Positions 17,891 through 26,992 of a DNA stretch of 36,397 bases are shown one piece after another. The first letter of the stretch is position 1; each line of letters opens with the position of its first letter. This DNA comes from Pseudomonas sp. (GTDB lineage Bacteria > Pseudomonadota > Gammaproteobacteria > Pseudomonadales > Pseudomonadaceae): NCBI RefSeq assembly GCF_030698175.1, contig NZ_JAUYNT010000027.1, forward strand, positions 1 through 36,397, written 5' to 3'. Position numbers and translations under genes: made by a program. The notes below the pieces were generated by a model. The model saw nothing but the letters and a program-made list of their open reading frames with translations. It was not told the DNA's origin and made no database searches.

Positions 17891-19329
17891 TACTGAACCC
17901 TGCCGTAGTGGTCTTCGAAACGGACGATATCGTCCTCACCTAGGTATTCGCCGCTCTGTACCTCGATCATCATCAGGTCGATGACGCCAGGATTTTCCAA
18001 GCGATGCTGGTGCCCAGCGGGGATAAAGGTCGATTCGTTGGTGTTGATCAGCCGTGGTTCACCGCCATTGATCACCTTGGCCATGCCCTGCACCACTATC
18101 CAGTGCTCACTGCGATGGTGATGCATCTGTAGCGACAGTGCAGCACCCGGCTTTACCACTATGCGTTTGATCTTAAAGCGTGACCCTTCTTCCAGTACGG
18201 TGTAAGAACCCCAAGGGCGTGACACGGTGCGATGCAGGCGGTAGGCCTGATGGTTTTCCAGCTTCAGCCGTTTGGCCACTTGGCCTACTTGCTGCGCACG
18301 GTCGGCATGGGCAACCAGGATCGCATCGGGCGTCTCAACCACGATCAGATCATCCACCCCAACGGTGGCAACCAAGCGACCCTCGCTCTGCACGTAGGTG
18401 TTGCGACTATCGATAAAGATTGCATCGCCTTGCGCACGATTTTGCTCGGCATCGGGTTCGACCAGATCACGTAGCGCTTTCCACGAACCTATGTCGCTCC
18501 AGTCAAATGCCGCAGGCACTACCGCCACCTGGGCCGAACGCTCCATCAGCGCATAGTCGATGGAAATATCCGGTAGGGCCGCAAAACTAGCCGCATGCAA
18601 CTCCTGCATCTGCGCATTCGCACCCGCCGAGCGCGGACTCAGCGCCACACAGGTGCGCGCCAGCTCCAGCAACTCGGGCGCATGAGCTTGCAGCTCACTG
18701 ATCAAGCTGCCGGCGGTAAAGCAGAACATTCCCGAGTTCCACAGGAAACGGCCGCTCTCGAGGTATTCTTGGGCTGTAGCCTGATTGGGCTTCTCCACGA
18801 AGCGCAACACGCGGCAGCCACCACGCTCATCCAACGCATCTCCGGCTTCGATATAACCGAAGCCAGTCTCAGGCGCCGTTGGGCGAATGCCGTAGGTGAC
18901 CAAATAACCCTGGCGAGCCAAAGCCACAGCATGTTCGGTGGCTTGATTAAAGCCCGCTAGATCATGAATCAGATGATCGGCCGCCATCACCACCAGCACC
19001 GTATCTTCACCATGCTCGGCCGCCAAGGCCAAGGCCGTTACCGCGATTGCAGGGGCGGTATTACGGCCTTGTGGCTCGAGCAAGAAACGCGCGTGGTGAC
19101 GAGTCAATTTGGCTTCAGCAAAATGATCGCGGCTTTCAAAGTAGTGCTCACGGTTAGTCACCGTGACTATCTCGCCGCCCGCCGATATCAGGCTGGCGGC
19201 GCGCAAGTAGGTTTTCAGCAGCAGTGACTGACCATCCGGCAAGCGCATAAAGGGCTTGGGGTGGTCTTCGCGCGATACCGGCCACAAACGCGTACCGGCA
19301 CCGCCGGACAGAATCACAGGAATAATCAT
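17890..19329 (-). CDS. wbpW: Mannose-1-phosphate guanylyltransferase / mannose-6-phosphate isomerase WbpW
   Basis: Bifunctional type II PMI/GMP enzyme that makes GDP-D-mannose, the precursor of GDP-D-rhamnose. The 479 residues start with MIIPVILSGGAGTRLWPVSR, the nucleotidyltransferase signature. HPKPF is at 23-27 (residues for Man-1-P). A cupin isomerase domain covers about 355-470, with MHHHRSEHWIVVQG and PAGHQHRLENPG. I chose ATG 19329, preceded by GAGGCGG and 7 bp downstream of the gmd stop. The longer frame reaches into gmd and lacks conserved sequence. It is a paralogue type of AlgA and PslB; operon context gives WbpW. Confidence 0.93.
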   Translation of the reverse strand: MIIPVILSGGAGTRLWPVSREDHPKPFMRLPDGQSLLLKTYLRAASLISAGGEIVTVTNREHYFESRDHFAEAKLTRHHARFLLEPQGRNTAPAIAVTALALAAEHGEDTVLVVMAADHLIHDLAGFNQATEHAVALARQGYLVTYGIRPTAPETGFGYIEAGDALDERGGCRVLRFVEKPNQATAQEYLESGRFLWNSGMFCFTAGSLISELQAHAPELLELARTCVALSPRSAGANAQMQELHAASFAALPDISIDYALMERSAQVAVVPAAFDWSDIGSWKALRDLVEPDAEQNRAQGDAIFIDSRNTYVQSEGRLVATVGVDDLIVVETPDAILVAHADRAQQVGQVAKRLKLENHQAYRLHRTVSRPWGSYTVLEEGSRFKIKRIVVKPGAALSLQMHHHRSEHWIVVQGMAKVINGGEPRLINTNESTFIPAGHQHRLENPGVIDLMMIEVQSGEYLGEDDIVRFEDHYGRVQ

Positions 19330-19336
19330 GGCCGCC

Positions 19337-21218
<1,882 letters not shown>

Positions 21219-21232
21219 GCTAAGCACTCCTC

Positions 21233-21685
21233 TTATCCTGCAGCCGCCAACAATCCATTGAGCAGATCGGCACCCCAGCGCCAAACCAGCCAAGCCGCAG
21301 CGCCGCCCACCAAAAGCCCGGCGAGTATTTCGCCACGACTATGGCCCATTCGTTCACGCAAGGTGCCTGCGGCGTCTGTAGCAGACAAGGCATTGATCGC
21401 CTGTGCATGCAAACCTACTTGCCGACGCAGACTGCTGGCATCCAGCAAGACGATAAAAGCCAGAGTAACCGCCACCCCAAAAGCCGGCTGAGCAATGCCT
21501 TCCTTGAGTCCAATCAGCACCACCATGCTGCAGACAATAGCGCTGTGATTACTTGGCATGCCGCCGTAGCCGATCAAATCAAAGGCCAAACGCTTAGCTC
21601 TCAAGCTATTGATGGCGAACTTGCTGCAGCCCGCCAGCAGCCAGGCAATCAAAGGCGTGAGCGCATAGGAATAATCGAGAGTCAT
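21233..21685 (-). CDS. Divergent PAP2-family membrane protein (DUF212), candidate lipid phosphatase
   Basis: A 150-residue membrane protein of the divergent PAP2 family (DUF212/YuiD-like). The motif GGMPSNHSA at 41-49 is the PSxxH phosphatase-like box. LLDASSLRRQVGLHAQAIN (80-98) and GHSRGEILAGLLVGG (114-128) are the family's other conserved blocks. It sits between ubiA (4-bp overlap) and rmd (14-bp gap). In mycobacteria the gene beside the UbiA-type phosphoribosyltransferase (Rv3806c) is Rv3807c, a PAP2 protein proposed to remove the 5'-phosphate from decaprenylphosphoryl-5-phosphoribose. By position this protein is a candidate for the same step, although it belongs to a different PAP2 branch. 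Activity of DUF212 proteins is poorly defined, so the role is inference. Confidence 0.8.
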   Translation of the reverse strand: MTLDYSYALTPLIAWLLAGCSKFAINSLRAKRLAFDLIGYGGMPSNHSAIVCSMVVLIGLKEGIAQPAFGVAVTLAFIVLLDASSLRRQVGLHAQAINALSATDAAGTLRERMGHSRGEILAGLLVGGAAAWLVWRWGADLLNGLLAAAG

Positions 21686-22569
21686 AACGAATGTCCCGGC
21701 CAGATCGAAACGGCCGATACCACGCCCCAGATTGCCACCGTCAGCAGCAATTGCCAGTCGCTCAGCAAAGCATCGGTGGGTGACTCGCCAGCGTCTTTAG
21801 ACTCGACAATAAACCAGTAACGGTACAGCCCATAAAGCACCAGCGGAATGGTCATCACCAGGGCCGGCCGCGCCGTCATCACAAACAAGCTGTAGAACAA
21901 CAAGGCGCCAGTGGCAGCCATCTCGGCATAGCGATCAAGCAGCGCCGGGGTGTAGTGCTGCAAAACCTCGCGGCTTTCGCTGCCATTGCTGGCAAGCTCT
22001 TGACCGCGTTTGACTGCGGCCAGATACAGCGCCAAACACAGGGTGGTTACAAACATCCACGACGATACCGGCACCGACAGAGCCATGGCCCCGGCATACA
22101 CGCGCAAGACAAAGCCAATGGCAATAGTGAAAATATCTATTACCGGCTGGTGCTTGAGCACGAAGGTGTAGGCCAGGTTAAGCAGCAAATAGCCCAGCAC
22201 CACATAAAGCACCGCCGGCATCACGAACCAGGCCGCCAGCAGCATGATATAAAGAGCCAGCAACAAAGCCAGCGCCTGCGGCACTGAGACCAGACCGGAG
22301 GCTAAAGGTCGAGTCTGGGATTTTTTCGGATGACGACGATCACGCTCGATATCGCTCAGGTCATTAAGGATATAGGTGGCCGACGAGGCCACGCAGAAAA
22401 TCAGTGCCGCCAGCGCCACCTTCTCGATCGATTCTAGATTGAGAAACTCGCCGGCAAAAATCAGCGGTGCGAACACAAAAGCATTTTTCACCCACTGGCG
22501 TGGGCGCATCAACGCTAACATCCCTCGAATTTGCGCTAGAGACGAGCGCGGCGCTACGGTAGCATGCAT
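21682..22569 (-). CDS. ubiA: Polyprenyl-phosphate 5-phosphoribosyltransferase (UbiA family, DPPR synthase-like)
   Basis: Integral membrane UbiA-fold prenyltransferase of 295 residues with about eight hydrophobic segments. RPRQWVKNAFVFAPLIFAG and the first motif NDLSDIERDRRHPKKSQTRP (69-88) closely resemble decaprenyl-phosphate phosphoribosyltransferase (NDxxDxxxDRxHPxK), not the ubiquinone UbiA. The second motif region (AGESPTDALLSDWQLL, about 257-272) also fits. It would transfer ribose-5-phosphate from PRPP to polyprenyl phosphate, the first step towards lipid-linked D-arabinose. ATG 22569 is supported by GAGG 9 bp upstream; a later ATG at 22521 has GAGGG with no spacing. It is divergent from the gtrA gene with a 33-bp gap. 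Confidence 0.88.
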   Translation of the reverse strand: MHATVAPRSSLAQIRGMLALMRPRQWVKNAFVFAPLIFAGEFLNLESIEKVALAALIFCVASSATYILNDLSDIERDRRHPKKSQTRPLASGLVSVPQALALLLALYIMLLAAWFVMPAVLYVVLGYLLLNLAYTFVLKHQPVIDIFTIAIGFVLRVYAGAMALSVPVSSWMFVTTLCLALYLAAVKRGQELASNGSESREVLQHYTPALLDRYAEMAATGALLFYSLFVMTARPALVMTIPLVLYGLYRYWFIVESKDAGESPTDALLSDWQLLLTVAIWGVVSAVSIWPGHSL

Positions 22570-22602
22570 GCCATTTTACCTCGGCGGGGTTTGGGAAGGC
22601 TC

Positions 22603-23013
22603 ATGAAACTGGCAGCTATCTACGCGCTTCTTGCCGTGATCGCGACAGCAACCAACATCGGCGCGCAAGCGGGCTTTCTGCTGGTTTACGCGGGCGCCTA
22701 TGCTATCGCATTGTCGATTATGGTCGGTACAGGCATCGGCCTAATTGTTAAATACGGCCTCGATAAACGCTATATTTTCCGTTTTAAGGCCGAAAACGCG
22801 GCACATGATAGAAAAGTTTTTATCCTTTACGCCTCGACAGGGGTGCTAACCACTGCCGTTTTCTGGGGCTTCGAATTGTCCTTCCACACACTCTTTGGCA
22901 CCGACCAGATGCGTTATCTCGGCGGTGTAATAGGTCTGGCCATTGGCTACGTAACCAAGTACGAGCTGGATAAGCGCTTTGTATTTCGCAGTCAGGCGCA
23001 GCCGGCATGCTGA
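22603..23013 (+). CDS. GtrA-family membrane protein, candidate lipid-linked arabinose flippase
   Basis: A 136-residue protein with about four hydrophobic segments and the GtrA fold. An internal repeat is clear: KYGLDKRYIFR (50-60) and KYELDKRFVFR (119-129), each ending a membrane hairpin. GtrA proteins flip polyprenyl-phospho-sugars or aid their transfer in O-antigen modification. Rv3789, next to dprE1 in mycobacteria, is of this family. Here the gene overlaps dprE1 by 7 bp and precedes it, the same order as Rv3789-Rv3790. ATG 22603 has GGGAAGG upstream; the longer frame begins inside the divergent ubiA. A flippase role for polyprenyl-P-arabinose is inferred from family and context. Confidence 0.88.
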   Translation: MKLAAIYALLAVIATATNIGAQAGFLLVYAGAYAIALSIMVGTGIGLIVKYGLDKRYIFRFKAENAAHDRKVFILYASTGVLTTAVFWGFELSFHTLFGTDQMRYLGGVIGLAIGYVTKYELDKRFVFRSQAQPAC

Positions 23014-24308
23014 CTCATGGCTGGGGCCGCTACCCGCACCATAACGCGCAACTCATGCAACCGCAGACAGCGCAAGAAGCCGCACAGCTGCTGAACGAAG
23101 AGGCCCCCGTGCTTGGCCGCGGCATGGGCCGCAGCTATGGCGACAGCGCACTGGCCGATAAGCTGATCAGCACGCGTCAACTCAACCGCCTGCACAGCTT
23201 CGATGTGCAAAGCGGTTTACTGATGTGCGCGGCCGGCATCAGCCTAGGCGAATTGCTGGAAGTCTTTGTGCCGCGCGGTTGGTTTCTGCCTATCACCCCC
23301 GGCACCAAATTCGTCAGCGTCGGCGGGGCTATTGCCAGTGACGTGCATGGCAAGAACCATCATCTGCATGGCTGTTTTAGTCAGTGCGTGGAAAACATGG
23401 AACTGTTGCTGGCCGACGGTTCACAGGTCCAGTGTTCGCGCAGCGAACGGCCCGAACTGTTTCACGCCACCTGTGGCGGCATGGGCCTGACCGGACTGAT
23501 TGTCGCAGCCACGCTGCGGCTGTTACGCATCGAAAGCGCCTATATCCAGCAGACCACCTTCAAGGCCGCCAACCTCGAAGAAGCGCTGCAGCTGTTTGAA
23601 ACCCACAGCGCCAGCACCTATTCGGTGGCCTGGATCGACTGCCTGGCCAGTGGCGAGGCATTGGGCCGCTCACTGTTAATGGTGGGCGAGCATGCCCGCA
23701 ACGGCCAACTGCTATTGCCCGCCAAACGAGCGCTGAGCGTGCCGCTGGACATGCCCGCCGCCCTACTCAACCGTTACTCAGTACAAGCCTTTAATGAGCT
23801 GTACTACCAACGCATCCGCAAGCCGGAGTCGAAGCAACGGGTATCTTTTGAGAGCTTCTTCTACCCGCTGGATAGCATCCAGCAGTGGAATCGCCTGTAT
23901 GGCAAACAGGGCTTCGTGCAGTATCAATTTGTCATCCCCAAGGCGGCCGGCCTGCAAGGCATGCGTGCCATCCTTGAGCGCATCTCGGCCTCCCATCGCG
24001 GCTCCTTCCTGGCCGTGCTGAAAACCTTCGGCGCCGCCAATGACAACCTGCTGTCATTCCCCATGGAAGGCTACACCCTGGCGCTCGACTTCAAACTGGA
24101 GGCCGGCCTGCTGGAGTTATTGGACGAATTGGACAGCATGGTCTTGGCCCATGGTGGCCGCCTGTATCTGGCCAAAGATGCGCGCATGAGTGAGGCAACC
24201 TTTAAACAAAGCCAGCCCAACTGGCAGCAATTCCAAGAAATTCGCGCCCAATATGGCGCCCTCGGCAAATTCGCCTCCCTGCAATCGCGCCGGCTCGGCC
24301 TGGACTAA
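23007..24308 (+). CDS. dprE1: Decaprenylphosphoryl-beta-D-ribose 2'-oxidase DprE1-like
   Basis: FAD-dependent oxidoreductase of the VAO family, 433 residues. It oxidises the 2'-OH of polyprenylphosphoryl-D-ribose, the first half of epimerisation to D-arabinose. FAD contacts are seen in LGRGMGRSYGD and PGTKFVSVGGAIASDVHG. The HGKNHH block is at 114-119 (H132 region of the mycobacterial enzyme) and the conserved lysine K390 lies in LAKDAR (K418 equivalent). The strand GYTLALDF aligns with the mycobacterial GWNICVDF, so the benzothiazinone target Cys387 is Ala359 here. It overlaps gtrA by 7 bp and is followed by dprE2 after 4 bp. Confidence 0.92.
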   Translation: MLTHGWGRYPHHNAQLMQPQTAQEAAQLLNEEAPVLGRGMGRSYGDSALADKLISTRQLNRLHSFDVQSGLLMCAAGISLGELLEVFVPRGWFLPITPGTKFVSVGGAIASDVHGKNHHLHGCFSQCVENMELLLADGSQVQCSRSERPELFHATCGGMGLTGLIVAATLRLLRIESAYIQQTTFKAANLEEALQLFETHSASTYSVAWIDCLASGEALGRSLLMVGEHARNGQLLLPAKRALSVPLDMPAALLNRYSVQAFNELYYQRIRKPESKQRVSFESFFYPLDSIQQWNRLYGKQGFVQYQFVIPKAAGLQGMRAILERISASHRGSFLAVLKTFGAANDNLLSFPMEGYTLALDFKLEAGLLELLDELDSMVLAHGGRLYLAKDARMSEATFKQSQPNWQQFQEIRAQYGALGKFASLQSRRLGLD

Positions 24309-24312
24309 TCCC

Positions 24313-25050
24313 ATGCAAAAAATCCTGATTATCGGCGCCACCTCGGCGATTGCCGAAGCCTGCGCCAAACGTTTCGCCGCCCAAGGGCATAGCCTTTACC
24401 TACTGGCGCGCAATAGCTCGCGGCTAGAGAGCCTGGCGCAGGATCTGCGCGTGCGCGGCGCCACGGCCGTGCACTGCGCCGGCTTCGAGGCGAACGCGCT
24501 GGAGACTCATCAGGCGCTACTGGAACAGGTCAAAACCGAGCTGCATGGCCTGGACCGGGTGCTGATTGCCCACGGCACCCTCAGCGACCAACAGGCCTGC
24601 GAACAGAGCGTCGAGATGACCTTGCAGGAGTTGCACACCAACGCCCTCAGCGTCATTGCCCTGCTGACGCTGCTGGCCAACCACTTCGAGCAGCAACGGC
24701 ATGGCTGCATTGCCGTGATCGGCTCGGTGGCCGGCGACCGCGGCCGACAATCCAACTACATCTATGGCACCGCCAAGGGCGCCTTGAGCATCTTCCTGCA
24801 GGGCTTGCGCAATCGCCTGCACAAAAGCGGCGTACAGGTGCTGACCATCAAACCCGGCTTCGTCGACACCCCGATGACCGCCGCCTTCCCCAAAGGCCCG
24901 CTGTGGGCCACACCGGAAAAAGTCGCCCTGGATATCGACAAGGCCCTCGATAAGAAGAAGGACGTGCTTTATACGCCGGGGTTTTGGATGCTGATCATGC
25001 TGATCATCAAAAACATTCCGGAAAGGCTCTTCAAACGGCTTTCGCTATAG
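24313..25050 (+). CDS. dprE2: Decaprenylphosphoryl-D-2-keto-erythropentose reductase DprE2-like
   Basis: Short-chain dehydrogenase of 245 residues that reduces the 2-keto intermediate made by DprE1 to polyprenylphosphoryl-D-arabinose. The N-terminal nucleotide motif is GATSAIAEACAKRFA. Catalytic residues are S138 (IGSVAGDRG), Y151 and K155 (YGTAKG), followed by IKPGFVDTPMT. A hydrophobic, basic C-terminal tail (MLIMLIIKNIPERLFKRLSL) suggests membrane association. ATG 24313 lies 4 bp after the dprE1 stop; the longer frame lies within dprE1. Identity rests on SDR type plus the dprE1-dprE2 pairing seen in Rv3790-Rv3791. Confidence 0.9.
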   Translation: MQKILIIGATSAIAEACAKRFAAQGHSLYLLARNSSRLESLAQDLRVRGATAVHCAGFEANALETHQALLEQVKTELHGLDRVLIAHGTLSDQQACEQSVEMTLQELHTNALSVIALLTLLANHFEQQRHGCIAVIGSVAGDRGRQSNYIYGTAKGALSIFLQGLRNRLHKSGVQVLTIKPGFVDTPMTAAFPKGPLWATPEKVALDIDKALDKKKDVLYTPGFWMLIMLIIKNIPERLFKRLSL

Positions 25051-25082
25051 GTCTCAGCCCACCACGAAGAGCAGACATTTAC

Positions 25083-26795
25083 ATGCTGAAGTACCTACCG
25101 ACGACTAACAAAATCACTCACTCATTCGCCCCAAGAAAGCATCGCTGGCTTGGCTGGCTCCTCGCCTTCCTGATCGTGGCGGTGATAGCCGGACAGACAA
25201 CGCACAATACCGGTAGCGACCCCCGCGGCACCCTACTGGTTAGTCAGGCCATAGCGCAGCATGGCACCGTGAAACTTGATGCCTACGGCAAGACGTTCCT
25301 CGATAGCTACGGATATGTCATTCACCAGAAAGGTGGGCACTTCTACAATTATTTCCCCTTGGGTACCGCCTTACTCAGTACACCATTCGTAGCCGTAGCC
25401 AATGTTATGGGCTTCGATATGATGAGGGATGAGCCTCTCATCCAGATGGCACTCGCCGCCCTGGCCGCACTGCTTATCACCTTCATACTCTACAAGACCG
25501 CCAGGCTCTACCTGCGCCAGACCGAGAGCTTGCTGTTGGCGGGGCTTTGCTGGTTCGGCAGCTCGCTCGCGAGCACGGTGGGAACCGCGCTATGGTCACA
25601 TGACTTCGCCTTGGTCTTTTCCAGTGCCGCCATCTTTCTGGTGCTCCGCCACCGTCAGCCGGAGGCTTTACTCGCTCCGGCACTAATCGGGCTGAGCTTG
25701 TTTCTGGCCTATCTCTGCCGGCCGACCTTGGCGCTGCTGTCGCCCTTCTTGCTGCTGTATTACTTCCTCCAGGATAAAAAATCCGCAGTGCTCGCAGGCG
25801 TTACCCTGGGACTGTTGCTGCTTGGCTTTATGGGCTGGAGCCTGCACGAGTTCGCCCAGATTTTGCCGGACTACTACTTACCAAAGCGCTTGGAGGGCGG
25901 CGACTTTGAAACAGCGCTGTATGGCAACCTGCTCAGCCCGGCTCGCGGATTGTGGGTCTATTCGCCCTTCCTGCTGGTATCCATCCTCTTGACCATCGGG
26001 CTGGCACCACGAAACAAGAGCTTGGCAAAGCTGAGCCTGATCAGCCTTGCCTGGCCGCTTGCTCATCTATTGTCGGTCAGCCAGTTTCCTCACTGGTGGG
26101 CGGGCTGGTCGTTCGGCGCCCGCTTGCTGGTCGATGCCCTGCCCGGCCTCTTCGTGGGCCTTTTCAGTGGCTTGGCGGCGCTACGCCAGAGGAGAAACCT
26201 CGCATACGCCGCAGTGATAGTCAGTGGCCTGTTCGCCATTTATATCAATACTTACCAAGCCCTGTTCAACCCCTATGGCATGCAATGGAACGTCGAGCCC
26301 AACGTCGATCAATACCCTGAATATCTATTCGATTGGCGCTACCCTCAATTTCTCCATAGCAAAAGTCGCCACGAAGAACGACTGACTGAGTTCCGCAGCC
26401 ATCAACTTCCGCCCTTCACCGGTCTCATCGATATTCCCTACGACTCTGCCCAAGCGGCCTTCGACAGCTTTTATGGCTTGGAAGCAGGTTTTCGCTGGAG
26501 TGAAGGACAGGACGCCAGCCTAAGCCTCATGCTAGGCGAGCAAAACCTAAGCGGCGAGGCCAACTTGCAGGCAGGTTTTCTGGGCAATCAGGCCCTGACT
26601 ATCGCACTCAATGGCCAACAGCTTTACCAAGGTCGTTTTGATGGAGGGGAAAGAGAAATTCGCTTCAACTTTTCCCCGGAGTTGTTACACGCAGGCCGGA
26701 ATACCTTCACCTTTCATCTGCCGGATGCACACAACCCTGCCAGCGAAGATCCTCGAGTATTGGCGATGGCCTTTCGCAAGCTTTCATTGAGATAA
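25083..26795 (+). CDS. Large multi-spanning membrane protein, candidate GT-C arabinofuranosyltransferase
   Basis: A 570-residue protein with about ten hydrophobic segments up to residue 415 and a soluble C-terminal part of roughly 150 residues. The C-terminal part looks like a beta-sandwich (QALTIALNGQQLYQGRF and REIRFNFSPELL stretches). The first external loop after TM1 holds HNTGSDPRGTLL (D46) and later FYNYFPLGTALLSTPF, a layout typical of GT-C enzymes, where an acidic residue in loop 1 is catalytic. GT-C enzymes use polyprenyl-phosphate sugars in the periplasm, exactly the donor made by the genes just upstream. ATG 25083 is 32 bp after dprE2 in the same operon. Family placement is from topology and context, not a confident homology, so the role is inferred. 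Confidence 0.6.
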   Translation: MLKYLPTTNKITHSFAPRKHRWLGWLLAFLIVAVIAGQTTHNTGSDPRGTLLVSQAIAQHGTVKLDAYGKTFLDSYGYVIHQKGGHFYNYFPLGTALLSTPFVAVANVMGFDMMRDEPLIQMALAALAALLITFILYKTARLYLRQTESLLLAGLCWFGSSLASTVGTALWSHDFALVFSSAAIFLVLRHRQPEALLAPALIGLSLFLAYLCRPTLALLSPFLLLYYFLQDKKSAVLAGVTLGLLLLGFMGWSLHEFAQILPDYYLPKRLEGGDFETALYGNLLSPARGLWVYSPFLLVSILLTIGLAPRNKSLAKLSLISLAWPLAHLLSVSQFPHWWAGWSFGARLLVDALPGLFVGLFSGLAALRQRRNLAYAAVIVSGLFAIYINTYQALFNPYGMQWNVEPNVDQYPEYLFDWRYPQFLHSKSRHEERLTEFRSHQLPPFTGLIDIPYDSAQAAFDSFYGLEAGFRWSEGQDASLSLMLGEQNLSGEANLQAGFLGNQALTIALNGQQLYQGRFDGGEREIRFNFSPELLHAGRNTFTFHLPDAHNPASEDPRVLAMAFRKLSLR

Positions 26796-26992
26796 CACTG
26801 ACAAAGCGTGCGGGCGCAGTTTTAGTGATCAATGACATTAACGATATCAAAATAAAATCTGCGCACACCAATACAAAGTATTTTTAAGATGAACAAATGA
26901 CCCTGAAATCCCGTTACCACCATCTATACTTCTGCGTTTCTCGCCGAGCACAGTTACAAACTCGGATCGAATCGACATAACGGCCAGACATC
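26796..26992. other. AT-rich spacer with a possible promoter
   Basis: A 197-bp gap with visibly lower GC than the genes to the left. It holds no clear terminator for the upstream operon. A weak promoter pair (TTACAA 26954-26959, CATAAC 26976-26981, 16-bp spacing) lies just before the next ATG. Confidence 0.3.

Noticed and set aside
21682..22569. Ubiquinone-pathway UbiA (4-hydroxybenzoate polyprenyltransferase)
   Set aside because: NDLSDIERDRRHPKK and the C-terminal AGESPTDALLSD segment fit phosphoribosyltransferases, and the neighbours are DprE1/DprE2, not ubiC.
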